A DNA stretch of 64,000 nucleotides from Strobilurus pachycystidiatus (Eukaryota > Basidiomycota > Agaricomycetes > Agaricales > Physalacriaceae), in NCBI GenBank assembly GCA_019915135.1, contig JAHLMK010000013.1, positions 248,001-312,000 on the forward strand, written 5' to 3'. The translations under genes were made by a program, and so were the position numbers. Position 1 is the first letter of the stretch, and every line of letters starts with the position of its first letter. This document shows positions 12,130 through 24,473 of the stretch, one piece after another. The notes beneath the pieces are model-generated. The model had not been told where the DNA came from, ran no database searches, and saw only the letters and a program-made list of their open reading frames with translations.

Positions 12130-14090
12130 AGAGACGCCTTGATTTTGAATAACACGTAGTAGTTCACCCCATATAGTACGTTCTAGGCTGCCTATATAAT
12201 TATTGTATGATAAGTAGTTACATGCACTGTTGTCAACTAATCCAATCACTTACAGAATCCCGGACGTTACAGCGGCTTCAATGGCTAGTGGATGATTCAG
12301 ACTTTCAGATGTACGCAAGATATAGTTTTTTTCGAAGACTCCGGGATGGAAAAATTGGCGAGGCCCTCTGCTTCTACTCCTCTCACCGTGCGCCTTCGAG
12401 TTTTTGGCCAAATAACGACCGCAGTCTAGTACAACTGACAATCGAACCCATCTCCACGCCTTCTGCCTTCGATGATAACACACTGCGCCACAGATGGCCA
12501 AATGTGCCGGCGTTCCATTTCGCTGGAGCGCATGATTTGAAACCGACAGAAACTTTTCATTAAGTGTCCACTGCCATTATATACCGATTCTGACCGATGG
12601 CCCGGGCACACTGGTGGACGACTTATCGGGAGCGAGATCCATCGATGCACCCAGAGGCTCGGCAAAGCGTCCGGGAGGCGGTGGCACGTATATGCCAAGA
12701 TAAAATAGAATGTCAAAGTATTCCACGAATGGATGAATGGTGCCTGTGTGTTTTCATTGTGTGCCTTCATGAGTGCGGTTCATTGTATGGGTGCGTCCGA
12801 GGCGCCACAAATTAGTCACCGATGGATGGATACACAGAAAGCAAGGCCATGGCTTAAACGCCACAAGGGCGAAGTCTCTTGGAGGGCGGAAGAGTTGACG
12901 CCAACTGGATGTTGATAATAAGTGGCAATGGAGATGATCTGTCGCATATCGCGAAAGCCAGACGGGCTGGACGCTTCGCGTGTGCTCGAGGAGACAAGAC
13001 AAGGAAAGCCATGGGGACATGTACACATCTGTGCAGGTCAAGCAGGGTGAATCTTCAAGCGTCGGTAGGGAGTCCCTGCCAGTGCTGTTCGTTGACATTG
13101 AGGAGTTTGAGAACGCCGGACATTTGCGGTATGTACACTGCATGTACACAGAGTTGATCATGCCTCAGGCCTCAGAGCTGACCCTTCGTCCTGCAGGGCA
13201 TGGTTTAATCTATCCATTTGAAGCCTCGTTATCACCATAACTTGACCACAACTTACCGCTGGCAGGCAGTAATGAAACAATTTCACTTACCTTGCCGTCA
13301 ACTTGGGGTCAGGAGCTGGATCGTTGGATCATTAAGATAGCTTAAGATCTTGTCCTTGAGAAACGTATTTTCCTGATACATTAAACAAAAGGAGCGTGAA
13401 GGAAAGGGGGGTACGCAGGCCGCTTGTTTTGAATCAATACATACATTCCAATACATGGAGACTCGGAAGCAGGTTTACATCCGACGATTCGAAAAAAAAT
13501 CCCGTCAGTGCTTGAGCTTGACTATCTTATTCCAAGAGAGGCAAGACTGCGTTAGACCGCTCAAGACGATGACTTGTGTTTCGAAACTCTTACTCGTTAA
13601 CTTTTTCATGAGTACCATTGAACCACACCGTCGCATTGCTGAACTTGTTCCCCGAGCCCGAAACAATCTGAGGCTCTGAAGCCGCTTATACGCTTGTACC
13701 TGTAAGTTTCCTGTGTCTCCGCTAAGGAATGCGCTGAGTCTTTTCGATGGGAAGGACGGTCGTCCTAGGCGAGACGTTCAAGCAAGGAAAAGACATCGGA
13801 AACTCTCATGACAGTATGCCATAGGACGATAAGACTGCACTATGGAAACACTCGGTAGAGATTACTGCCCGGTGCTACGCCTACCCGGAGCTAATGGTAG
13901 CAGGCGTCACGTCCCATTGTCATTGTTTTCACTGAGGCTTCAGAAATCGCGTATGCAGAGGAAGAAATGGATGCCATCGTGCGATATCATGGGGTAGAAG
14001 GGAGCGCATTGAGCCATACGCTCAACTTCTAGGCGAGAGATATGACTCCGGATGACAAAAGGGTATACTGTATATACTTTGTCCAATCAA
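12130..14090. other. Intergenic region, no gene recognised
   Basis: Nearly 2 kb with only short overlapping frames on both strands. None shows a motif or splice-compatible partner. The 3' end of the minus-strand membrane protein gene lies at its right edge. Confidence 0.4.
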
Positions 14091-15343
14091 TTAGACGACG
14101 ACACTGTCCTTCTCCTCTCTCGCAACGAACTGTGCCCGTCCGGCTTCGAGTTCGCCAGGTGGTGTGGATTCAATGCTATTCAGACCGGATCCGACGCTCA
14201 TGTCACGTTCACTATGCTGAAAGGGCAACGATGGGCGAGCAACATTGGTAAGGTCGATATCGTTGGTATCCAATTGTGATTCGCTTGATTCTGCCCAAGA
14301 CTCGTCCGATCGCGCCTTGCCAGATGCAACGCGGGCTATGATGACAGCTGGTGCGATACCCTACAGTTGGCACGATGAGTCCAGTTACATGTAAAGATAG
14401 AACATGCAGGACGCACAGTGACGGCAGGAAGAAATGCCGATGGATACAAGTCGCTGTTGACCCAGTTCCAACTATCGTTTGCATACACCCAGATCGCCAG
14501 GTATACCACGTATGTGACCGAGTAGAGTAGAGACGATTCGATGAGGATCTCGATGACCCCGCGAAACGATTTGCGCTCTCTTGGCGTTGTAACGCGTATA
14601 ATCCGATAGACGATTAGCCCGGTGGACAGGAAGTTGGCTACCACAGTCAAGGATAGATAGGTGGTGCGCCAGTCGACATCCGAGGAGCCACCATCTAACC
14701 AATTCGCATAGTTTTGCACCATGAAGATAATGAATGTGACTAGTGTCAACAGCTCGTGAGGAGCTTATAAAACGCGATTTGAAAGAACACACTTGTTTCT
14801 GCAACGACACACAAAACAGGAAGACCAACGATCCATGAATGTACCCAGATGACCCAGCAGCGCCAGATCTTCAAGCCCACATAAACCGAACAGTTCAGAG
14901 AACATGGATAGGCATACCATGATACTTTCCGCTATTAGAACATTGACTTGAAGCGCAAGCTTCACGTAAATGTACCAGTCGATTGTAGTCGGGTCATTCG
15001 ATACGTCCGCATTGTACGCGTCGTCCTGCGTGGCCCCATGGGCGATGTACGTGCTGTCAAGATAATACCAAATCACTGCTGTCCGGATGCTCGTGAGAAT
15101 CCACATGAATGTCAGGATGGCAGTATGTCTGGTGCGCCGCCTGATGAATCCACCCTTGGAAACCCCTACAAGAGAATTGATGAGGCGAAAAACATCGACT
15201 GAATACGACGACGGACATATCTTGTGAAGCGTCCAGACGTAGACGGACGTGTAGAACGCCCAGCAAACAATCTCGAGGATGTTTGCGTGGAGGTTGTCTC
15301 GGAGGTACTGGACGACGTCCGCCTCAGTCCAGGGCGCAGACAT
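14091..15343 (-). CDS. Multi-pass membrane protein, copy A
   Basis: Five exons on the minus strand (15343..15217, 15165..14918, 14868..14793, 14739..14417, 14360..14091) give 347 aa. The protein is strongly hydrophobic, with about seven membrane segments, for example ILEIVCWAFYTSVYVWTL, then VKLALQVNVLIAESIM, WVIWVHSWIV and SLLYSVTYVVYLAIWVY. A polar cytosolic-type tail of about 85 residues follows. The layout is that of the very large agaricomycete family of uncharacterised 7-TM-like proteins; no ligand or partner is known. The first four exons have exactly the same lengths (127, 248, 76, 323 nt) as copy B at 17986..19290, which lies inverted. Only the tail exon differs (270 against 318 nt). 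The ATG at 15343 matches the start of copy B. Confidence 0.82.
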
Positions 15344-17985
15344 GGCAACTTGACCGTTGACGGGACGCGATGGCACTGGACAGAATATGTCCCTCACTCA
15401 GTACTTATAACCTCTCGACTGCCGGAATGATGATTGCAATTGTCGTAAAGAGTTACGTACAAAGTCTGATAAATCTGCCAAAGAGTGCATGGAGGCCTGA
15501 ATCACTGAATGGCCAGGAACCTATCGACCGTGATGAGACCGCAGTGAGATGCGAGGGCCATCATCTGTCAAGCCCCCGCGCGCGTGTGATACAGTGTCGA
15601 AAACTCACGAAAGATCGCCGTGTAATGGGATGCGCAAAGTACGAGTGAGAGATGGTTTGTATGACCAGTCTGAGAGTCATTAAGTTCGGAAGCATTCTTG
15701 TCTGATGGCTGGAGCCTGAGTCGAATACGAGTGGCGGGAGAAGGCGCACCTTCCTCAAATGTGCAGCTGATGCTTTGATAGAAGATTAGTACCACAGCAG
15801 GTGGTCTTCCTCCACTTCGCTATAGAGATTGAATTCAACCAGGCACCTCGTTATCTGTATGTAGGAGTCAACGTGCATCAGACTCTATTTTCGTTTCGGG
15901 ACCTGCGCCGAGTAGGCGTAAATCCAAGTCACGAACTCGCAGCATCGCAGCTGAAATATTGGTAGCCCTAGGACTTGTATCTCAAGAAGATAGAGATGCC
16001 CTGGAAATGCCTGCGTCGATGATGTGCAAGGTTACGCCCGCTAAGTAGTTCGGAAGAGTCGCGAAGGAGCAAAAGGCATACCAGCTAGACGGCCATCCCG
16101 CTGATAGCGTGATGGTGATGATCGTACCAGAATTGTCTTCGGTTGCAGTGGTTAGGGGTTCAACTGCAGGTTCACATTCAATACAATCAATGGTACATGA
16201 AGAAGACAGACATCGGAAACATCACCATAGAATCTGTAGAACTGCTCCCGAATGCCAGGCAGTTCCGCGATGGTCATTCGACGGTGATTCCTGAGTTATT
16301 GAGATTTCACCGAATGGCTGGAAGAGGCCGAAATCTTTTCGAGCGACTCGAAACCATAAAGAGTGGGGTGCCATGATGAGTATCTCGAAGCTCAAAGCAG
16401 GTGATACCGTCTCCTGTCCTCCCTTATAATTAGTAAATGAGAACGGTCTTCTCAGACCTGTTTTTCTTTCCGGACCAAGCGCGAGGCCTACGCTGACGCG
16501 TCGCTCCCGAGACGCTGGGAGTTACCCTTGTTCACTAGTCTCCATTTTCATCCATGCGCGCGTGAGAGAGAGAAGAAAACTCGAGCCATAGAGTGTCAGA
16601 CGAATTTTCGAGTGTCTGATAAGTGCACTGCGCTCCAGATGGTAGATCGGCTTCGAGGGCGGAGAGTACATGCCATCGTCGTCGGTGCATAGCATATCCG
16701 AGGGTTTTTCCAGTACAAAGAGTGCGAAAGTAACCGCGATTCCAAAGGCTCACATGGTGTGGCCTTGACATCCCAAACTTTAGGGGTTCGGCATCGTTCG
16801 CAGAGAATGACGCGCCCGGGACTCTGGGAAGAGCGTCTACGTAGAGTGGTGGTCCTCTAGGCCGTCGCGGCGCGAATTTCGCGACACTGGATACAAATAA
16901 GAAGGGAGGAGATCTTGGTCGTTTTCCATCATCTACCAAGCGATGTAATCAGGCAGGCGACGTTTCTTGGCGAAGCCAGGAGCACCGAAGGGAGAGTTCA
17001 AGAAGATTTTGGGATTCGCAGACCATGGACGGTACCGCTCATGGTCGAAATGGCTGCAATCGTTCGGCGCATCGACTGGAAGATACTTCGACAGCGTTGG
17101 TCTCGTGGGCGGGCCAGTGTTGGATAGACCGGAAGGTGATAGTACGCGCATAATATCCTGCCCTATCCAAAATGAGCATCATCGCCGAGAGAAGCGAGAT
17201 CCCAGCCGGCTATGGAGGTCATGGTTGGTCGTCAAGTCGCGATTGGCCTTGTTTGGCATCGTGATCGGTCCTCATCTCTCCTCTGTCTCTTCCCGTCACC
17301 TACTTAATGCAAGACTCCAATGGGTACTGATACTGTAGTAACTAGTGCTGGGTAGGAGCCTTTTGACGAGTTGTATGGTGATAATTCCGACGTTCTTCTT
17401 CATCAAAAGTCTTTCAATGTATCTGCCATTGACAGATGTGGAACCTGCCGATGTGACTGCAGTTGAACGGTCCTCAGACCACTGGCACTGACACCGAGGA
17501 ATACATCGTGATGACCATCACTTGTCAGCGGGATGGCCGTGTAGCTTTCTTCTGGCAGTTCCTAAATTTGGTATACCTCTCGTCACTTCCGAGTCCGAGC
17601 TTTCAGCGTACTGATTTTTTTCATTGCCCATCATCGTCACAGGTAAGTTATCTGGATCTTTTCCAGACGCAAGCACCAGGGGTGCCTTATATGTCAGTTG
17701 TGACCTCACCGCGAGAATGCCGCCCAAACCTGGACTTACGCCGACGTTGGTATATATCAGCTGGCAACGAAAATAGAGTGAGCACGTTGTTACTATCTAC
17801 ATACAAACGACTAGATTGGATTCTGTCTCGGTTCAGGCTTCCATGCATTCTTGGCAGATCTCCCACCGTCTTAATATAACACTCATTCACGCCACTTCAA
17901 TCGGCATTCTGAGAGTCATAAGTGCGGAGTGAGGGATGACGTAACAATTCCAGTGCCATCGCGTCCCGTCAACGGTCAAGTTGCT
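15344..17985. other. Spacer between inverted membrane-protein copies
   Basis: 2.6 kb between divergent copies A and B. About 70-90 bp immediately upstream of each ATG are similar in inverted orientation (both contain 'ccagtgccatcgcgtcccgtc' and a 'gagtgaggga' block). The duplication therefore included the leader and probably the core promoter. The middle contains open frames at 16535..16939 (minus, 134 codons) and 16967..17338 (plus, 123 codons) without recognised motifs. Confidence 0.5.
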
Positions 17986-19290
17986 ATGTCTGCGCCCTGG
18001 ACTGAGGCGGACGTCGTCCAGTACCTCCGAGACAATCTCCACGCAAACATCCTCGAGATTGTTTGCTGGGCCTTCTACACATCCGTCTACGTCTGGACGC
18101 TTCACAAGATATGTCCGTCGTGAAATTGACTCAATGTTCTTTGTCTTACCAAGTCTACTGTAGGTCTCTCCAAGGGTAGACTGATCAGGTGGCGCACCAG
18201 ACATATCGCCATCCTGACGTTCATGTGGACTATTACGACTATCCGGACAGCAGTGATTTGGTACTACCTTGACAGCACGTACATCGCCCATGGGTCCACG
18301 CAAGACGGCGCATACAATGCAGATGTATCGAATGACCCGACTACAGTCGACTGGTACATTTACGTGAAGCTTGCGCTTCAAGTCAATGTCCTCATAACGG
18401 AGTGTGTCATGGTATGCCCTGCTCATGTCATTGTCTGCTGTCCAGTGTGCTTATGTCGACCTTAAGATCTGGCGCTGCTGGGTCGTCTATGTGCATTCTT
18501 GGATAGTTGTCCTTCCTGTCCTATGTCTTATTGCAGAAACGGGTGCGCTTTACCACCTACATTGCGTTATATAAGCTTCTCAATGTCATCAGTCACATTC
18601 ATTATCTTCATGGTGCAAAACTATGGGGATTGGGTAGATGGTGGCACTTCGGATGTCGACTGGCGCACCATCTATCTGTCCTTGACTGTGGTAACCAACT
18701 TCCTGTCCACCGGGCTAATCGTCTATCGCATCATACGCGTTACCACGCCAAGAGAGCGCAAATCGTTCCGCGGGGTCATCGAGATCCTCATCGAATCGTC
18801 TCTACTCTACTCGGTCACATACATGGTATACCTGGCGATCTGGGTGTATGTAAACGATAGTTGGAACTGGGTTAACAGCGACTTGTATCCATCGGCATTT
18901 CTTCCTGCCGTCACCGTGCGTCCTTCCTGTCCCCTCCGTTGTATGTTTCGAGACTCATCCCGCCAACTTTAGGGTATTGCACCAGCTGTCATCATAGCCC
19001 ACGTTGCATCTGGCAACGCGCGTTCAGACGAGTCTTGGGCAGAATGGAAGGATTCACGGTTTGATATCGATGCCAATGTTGTGACCGCTGTTGCTTGCCT
19101 ATCGCTGCGTTTTAGACATACCGAACAAGGCATGAGCTTCGCACCTGGTCCATGCAGTCTTGACTCCATACCACCTGGAGAGGTTGAAGCCGGGCCATCA
19201 GCACTGGTTGCTGGAGAGGAGAATGCAAGCCCACTGCCACTCTCAGCCGTCGAGGAAGTCCGTAATGATGAACAACTCCGTATATTGTAG
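17986..19290 (+). CDS. Multi-pass membrane protein, copy B
   Basis: Five exons (17986..18112, 18164..18411, 18467..18542, 18593..18915, 18973..19290) give 363 aa. It is the inverted near-copy of the gene at 14091..15343. The first exon encodes the same protein start (MSAPWTEADVVQYLRDNL), and the fourth exon differs by only a few residues. The C-terminal tails (after TGIAPAVIIA) have diverged: this one is longer, with CLSLRFRHTEQGMSF and a Glu/Ser-rich end. About seven transmembrane segments are predicted by eye. An alternative acceptor for exon 3 at 18445 would insert seven residues, but the acceptor at 18466 matches copy A. No function is known for this family. Unequal tail divergence suggests separate ligand-independent roles or relaxed constraint; this is speculation. 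Confidence 0.82.
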
Positions 19291-19717
19291 GCGTGTATTA
19301 AGTATGGTAGATGGTTACCATTGATTACAAAAGGATCGTGAAGGTACATTCATGAGTATGTCGAGGGTACACTAGCAGTTCAAGAAGCAAGCTAACAATT
19401 ATAAATTTCCAGAGCGGACCAACAAGGCGTCTCTGCCTTGATGGCTGCGTCGCGTTAACGTTGTTGGCTGGCCCACATTGTCACATAAATTTCCAGAGCC
19501 TGTTCAAAGACGGAGAACCTGAGTCTTCTGTGCAGGTGTTTCCGGGTCCTTTGAGAATGCGGGCATGTCTGAATCACGATTCGTGCCCTGTCATTTCCTT
19601 AGGGCAAAGATGCAAAACGAGTCCATTGTGAACGTACCCCATTGCCCCGCATTGTGAGGTCATGGTCAAAGTCTACAGAGCATGGTGGTCAACATCCAGC
19701 CGGCAATCAGCATGCTA

Positions 19718-21022
19718 CTACATCGGCTTACGCAGGGAGTTGAGAACGATAGGCGGCTCGATGTCACTAATGGCGGGTGATGTAGTCCTGTCATGAACGT
19801 ATTTGTTCATTTGTGAGAGTATGAGATTGATCAGGACTGTCAGGCTATAGATGCGGCCTAGGATTGACAACAGCACGCTAAAGCCTGTATGAGGGAGTCA
19901 AAGAAAAGTGAGGAAATCGTAACTAGCTCCGAGCAGGGAAGGACAGGGATGCGCACCGGTAAAGCTGGTAGCGAGAAATATGACCGTGAGGGCAGTAAAG
20001 ATTGTGGTGGTGACACCACATGTCACGGCCGATAGTGATACACGGCGAAGGAGACTGCGCGCAAGGTAATTCAGAGCTAGTTCGATATGAGAGATGCAAG
20101 GAACGACGACCTTTTTGTAGCCGAGTAAGGTGAATCGATGCGCTTCAGTCTCCAGACAAGTGCCAGCGCTAGAATGATATCCGTTGTAGCATTGATCGAT
20201 GCTGCCGCTCTTCAGAAGTGCGATGTTTGAGCAGGATATCAGCAGAACTGTATAGAACTTACATGGTCATTTTCATGACTACTGACGCCGGCTGTAGTGG
20301 GTACATGAGCAGAAAGACTGAGACGGTACCAGCACACGAATACTACGGAAGGATTAGACGGGGAGTCGCGGCCCATAAGGCCTAAGGACAGGTGTGATTG
20401 TACTGACGGCCGCCAGTATGAGAACCAAGATGGCCGATGTAACCCATTTATTTCGCGATCTTGAGAAGAGTTTAGCGTCTGCGGTGAGACTCTAAAAGGG
20501 AGACGCGTACATTGTCCAATACCGATATAGGAAGAAACCTTTCTCGATAGTTGAAGACGCGTACGTGAGCACAATCATCATGGGCACTGTCCACGGCACC
20601 GCAGAGACAAATTCGCCTGAGGTTCAGGTTTTGAGATCGAGATTTAGTCCACCTTGCAGACTGTTGCAGTGCTGGGGACTGACCGGCGTGCATCACTAGG
20701 AACTGAATTCGCAGGTCGATTAGCAGTTGAGTCGACGCCTGCGTATGGACAGTTGCATTGAAGGACGACTCACATGATATTCGTTTGCGACAACCACTAT
20801 CGAGCACACCGCGTCTATCACCATTGACGCAAAAATGCCGCACTTGCATATCCGGGTCAGCGTGTATTGGTTTAGACACCACACCGATAGCCCGACTTGG
20901 ATCGTATAGAGGATCGTATTCAGGTGCGGCCCGTAGACCAATACCCTGTCGGTGTTAAGATGTTTCGTGTCCAAGAAGAGTGCCGGAGCTCACCCTGTAT
21001 ATACCGCGTAGGACTCGGGCAT
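19718..21022 (-). CDS. DUF6534-like membrane protein, paralogue C
   Basis: Nine exons (21022..20994, 20945..20774, 20702..20684, 20616..20511, 20459..20408, 20342..20263, 20209..20111, 20054..19957, 19884..19718) give 273 aa. Phase is kept at every junction. The order of features fits the mushroom DUF6534 family: a membrane segment containing LNTILYTIQVGLSVWCLNQY, then MVIDAVCSIVVVANEY, the LYRYWTISRNKWVT loop, TDIILALALVWRLKR, and a final membrane segment with SVLLSILGRIYSLTVLINLI. The third exon is a 19-nt microexon. The same exon lengths recur in the paralogue at 27918..29194. Integral membrane location is clear; biochemical role is unknown for the whole family. Confidence 0.8.
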
Positions 21023-21673
21023 GGTCCCCAATTTGAAGAGTGAAGAAAACCTATGTAAGAAGAAGAGAGAAAGAAGGAAGTTTAGGCCTTATCGTGCGGT
21101 ATTGTACCCTTTGAAATTTACTTCTGAGTTTGTCTTAGATTCACCCTATCCCACCATCAAGGGACAGAGAAGTTCAATATTACTTGAAGCTTCAAGAAGA
21201 TGGCCGGTTGCCCAGGGAGGGCGAGGATCTGCGAGGGTCGCGAGACGGAGTCTGCTGCCGACATGTACTGACATCATTCTCATCGGTAATCGGGATTCAG
21301 CCTGGTATCTTCCATTCAAGACCAGAACCATGTAGCTCAGTGCTTTGCGAGGCACAGTGTACCGTTTCTTGCTCATAGTCCTCCGTCAATTTCTTCTCAG
21401 TCGCCGTTTTTCTATTTGAGAAGGGAGATGCATATGTCGATGGGCAGGATTACATTCTAGACCGGCCCTCTTATGTCTTTCTCGGGCCGCTTTGAGGTGT
21501 CAGACTACCCTGTAACAGTCTGTACTAACTTGACAGTCCTGCTTACATCACTGATAAAGTAACAGCTGCCTACCAGCGAGCCTGAAGTCCGAGTGGCTAC
21601 AGCTGAGCGCTGAGCGCTGAGCGCTGAGGCCTGAGGTCGCAGCCGCAGGTAATCTTATCTGAACACGGAAGCC
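21023..21673. other. Intergenic region with short heptanucleotide repeat
   Basis: No gene was recognised. Around 21600..21640 an imperfect tandem array of 'gagcgct' units is followed by a 'gaggcctgaggt' block. It ends where the left arm of a long inverted repeat begins. Confidence 0.4.
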
Positions 21674-22512
21674 GACGGTCGGTCAGACTCCTTCCCATTC
21701 ACTCTCGCAAGTAGAAAAAATACTGTGGCAATGATTAAATGTTGAATGATATATACAGTATCATGGCTTGACTCGATTGTGATCACCGGTCCGAAAGTTT
21801 GATGTGATTATGTCATCTGAACCTTATTGTATTTTTTCTTAACTTGCGAGAGCGACTGGCATAAATTGCAGGTCCTGTTTGTTTGGCTGCGGCGTTGAAC
21901 TCGCAGGAAGTTCGGTCCGTGCCTCCTTGCTGTATCACAAATAGTGCCACAGTGGTGCAGTTGCCGCTGCCCGCTCTATAGCCTTGCAACCCCATACTTA
22001 CGTTGATCAGCTCATATGCATCTGGACAGTGTCAGCCTCCAGGAGTCCGTAGCCTGTCCTTGGCTTTGGGCCATCGTAACTTACATTTATAATGCCCTTG
22101 TAGGGACCGTGCCGAGTATTTTTCATTGTATTTCCCGGAAGCAGTGTTCATGGTCATTGTTTCATCCGCTTCCCGGTTCCGTGGTGGAAAGGTTGGGTTT
22201 CACGGTCGGAAGGTCTTTGCACAAGTAGCGAACATTGACATCACGTACACAATGCATGAGGGAGATGGAGACGCGATAGGCAGTGATGACTCGCGCGGAA
22301 AGCCGTAGCCAAACAAACAAGGCCTGCAATTTACGCCAGTCGTTCTCGCAAGTTAAGAAAAAATACAATAAGGTTTGATCAGTTATATAAGCACATCAAA
22401 ATACGGACCGGTGCCAAAATTCTAAGTCGATATCATTCAACATACTCTACGCCACAGCATCGTATTTTTTTCTACTTGCGAGAACGAATGGGAAGGAGTC
22501 TGACGGTCGGTC
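21674..22512. repeat. Long inverted repeat (foldback or paired-MITE structure)
   Basis: Left arm about 21674..21893 and right arm about 22302..22512 are inverted copies at roughly 75-85% identity by eye. Shared blocks include 'cagactccttcccattc', 'ctcgcaagtagaaaaaa', 'tgttgaatgatat', 'caccggtccg', 'ccttattgtattttttc' and 'tgtttgtttggct'. Each arm also contains its own internal inverted pair ('ctcgcaagtagaaaaaatac' against 'gtattttttcttaacttgcg'). An arm could thus be a MITE of about 150 bp with its flank. The central loop of about 400 bp has no recognised gene. No target duplication was found. Confidence 0.75.
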
Positions 22513-22596
22513 TGTATCGTTTACGACAAACGTCTGGTTCACAAGGTACGACTTCACCACGGTTAATGGGGACAGCGACATGGATACATAAGTGGT

Positions 22597-24473
22597 TCAG
22601 AATTCGATAGTCTCAGTCGCGGTAATCGGTGGTCCTCCAGTATCGAGGGAGAATTCTAACACAAGATGAGAATCGCTCTCAGTAACACAAGAATCAACTC
22701 ACTCAAGGAATAGGTGCTACCTTCTTTCTTCGCTGGGCAGAAGATCGTCGTTAACGCGCGAATCGGCTGTGAAAAAGCCTGTCATCATCGAGGAACCGGT
22801 CAGGCTGAGATGCGGATGAATGCCCTCTGAGGGCAACACGGACTTACACGCGGGGCGTCTGGCTCACTCTGCCCAGGCAGCGGAGACTTTTTCAGTTCGA
22901 AAGTCGCAGAATCACCGAAACTATTTCCGGTCTGCACAAACCCGACTCTCCTGTATTCGTCAGAGTACTTGGCCGAGAACGCGGATGGGTTGCCGGTTTT
23001 GTCATTCAGATTGAGCGTCTCGGAGAACTGGATGGTATCTGGCGGAAGATGACGACATGTCAGCGCTTTAGAGCGCTAGAAAAAAAAACCTAAACTCACA
23101 GTCGTAGGAAGAAGTCGTTCCCTGCTGAAGTTGACCGTCTCCGGTCATCGGAAGCTGGCTCTCGAAGGAACTGCCATCGAGAGTGATTCCGTGTGTCAGA
23201 ACAACATCGTTGGCCGGCGTCTGTGTCTCCCCGCTGTGGACCAAGACGAAGAATGCCTGGTCATCTCCGGCAGGCTTATAGCAGTAGGCGGTCACAGTCC
23301 AGTTGACGACGCCGGGATATGCGGACCATTCCCCAGGCATTGGTATCTTCTCGTTCTGGAATACATCAATACGATGTCTATCGCAAAGCGCGTTGGAAAA
23401 GAATGCTTGGATGCATGACAGGGTGGAAGACGTACGTCTTGAATCCATCAAAAGTGGAAGGCGGCGTCAAGTCGTTGATTGACCTCGGCGCGACACTGGG
23501 AAATTCATCAGTCGCATTGACGGGTGCGTTCGGACTTTCCTGCATCATTTGTCTGAGTGTATACAACAGAAATAGACTGAACAGACTTACAAGATACGTT
23601 GGCATGGATTTCTCGTTTTCAAATGTGAGCTCGCGTCTGTCTGACTCTCTGGGGACATCCGACTTTGTAGCTTCGTCATTGCGCTGTATCTACTCCAAGA
23701 AATGAGAATGGGTGAGGACAAAAATGAAGAAAGGTCTAACCTCTTTGATAGGACCGATAATCAGCTCCGAGGGATTGACATCAGATGTACCCATGTCGAC
23801 AATGCGTGAGCCGAGCAGACAGTAGCAAATATCTGCAGGAGGGGCGTCCCAACCGCCAACAGCAACCATGGCGTTCACCCAGAAAGGATAAGGAGGAGTG
23901 GGGAAACCAGGATCCCATGGGAAGATCCCAGGGGGGCCAAACGACCGAATCCGGAAGCCAGGCTGACCCGTACCGCCTGGCCTGTGTCCCCTTGTCGGTC
24001 CAATAGCGAATCGCCTTTGGAGCCATTAGAAGCAGATCTTTGCGAATGGCCTTGATACCCTGGGTCTCCGACGCGGTTGGTGGGTCATAGTTATATCCAG
24101 CGCGGAGGATGCCGCCCATCACAACGTAGTCCTCGTTCGGCGGGACACCGCGCCACAGGGAGAAGTACTTTGAGTTGCCTGAGCCACTGTCGTTCCAGAC
24201 TTCTTCCCAGCCCTTGACGTCCTTCAAGACGTCGGGTTCAAGATCCTTGACAATGATACCCATAGGTGCAGAGCTGTACGAGGTCGTTAGAGCTGGTCAG
24301 GTAGTACCATCCGGCGGGGACTATGTGTGCTCGTCAAGACACGCTCGGGGCACAGGAATGAGTATGTAGTACGTACGGTTGGGCCTCCAGATAGCCAGGT
24401 CGGTCGCAGCATGAGAGCCTTTGTCGGTAGCGATTTGGTTGCGAAAAACAGCGCTCTTGTATGCGAGAGACAT
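22597..24473 (-). CDS. Vps62-domain protein
   Basis: Ten exons (24473..24377, 24320..24308, 24273..23879, 23832..23741, 23683..23591, 23539..23432, 23355..23100, 23038..22848, 22778..22703, 22655..22597) give 459 aa. The N-terminal 190 residues carry the repeated Vps62/DUF946 pattern: DLAIWRPN, then VWNDSGSGNSKYFSLWRGVP, then YWTDKGTQARRYGSAWLP. Family members are named from yeast vacuolar sorting screens, but the molecular role is unclear. The C-terminal half (about 250 aa, with WSAYPGVVNWTVTAYCYKP) is not recognised. Phase holds across all junctions. The 13-nt second exon and its 34-nt following intron are the weakest calls and remove a WYYL segment that could instead be coding. The intron after SFL uses a non-ideal GTGAAC donor. 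Confidence 0.7.

Noticed and set aside
23880..24000. Apparent frameshift in the Vps62-domain gene
   Set aside because: A 46-nt intron (23833..23878) with a weaker donor restores phase, and the first frame keeps the family pattern up to GSAWLP; no frameshift is needed.
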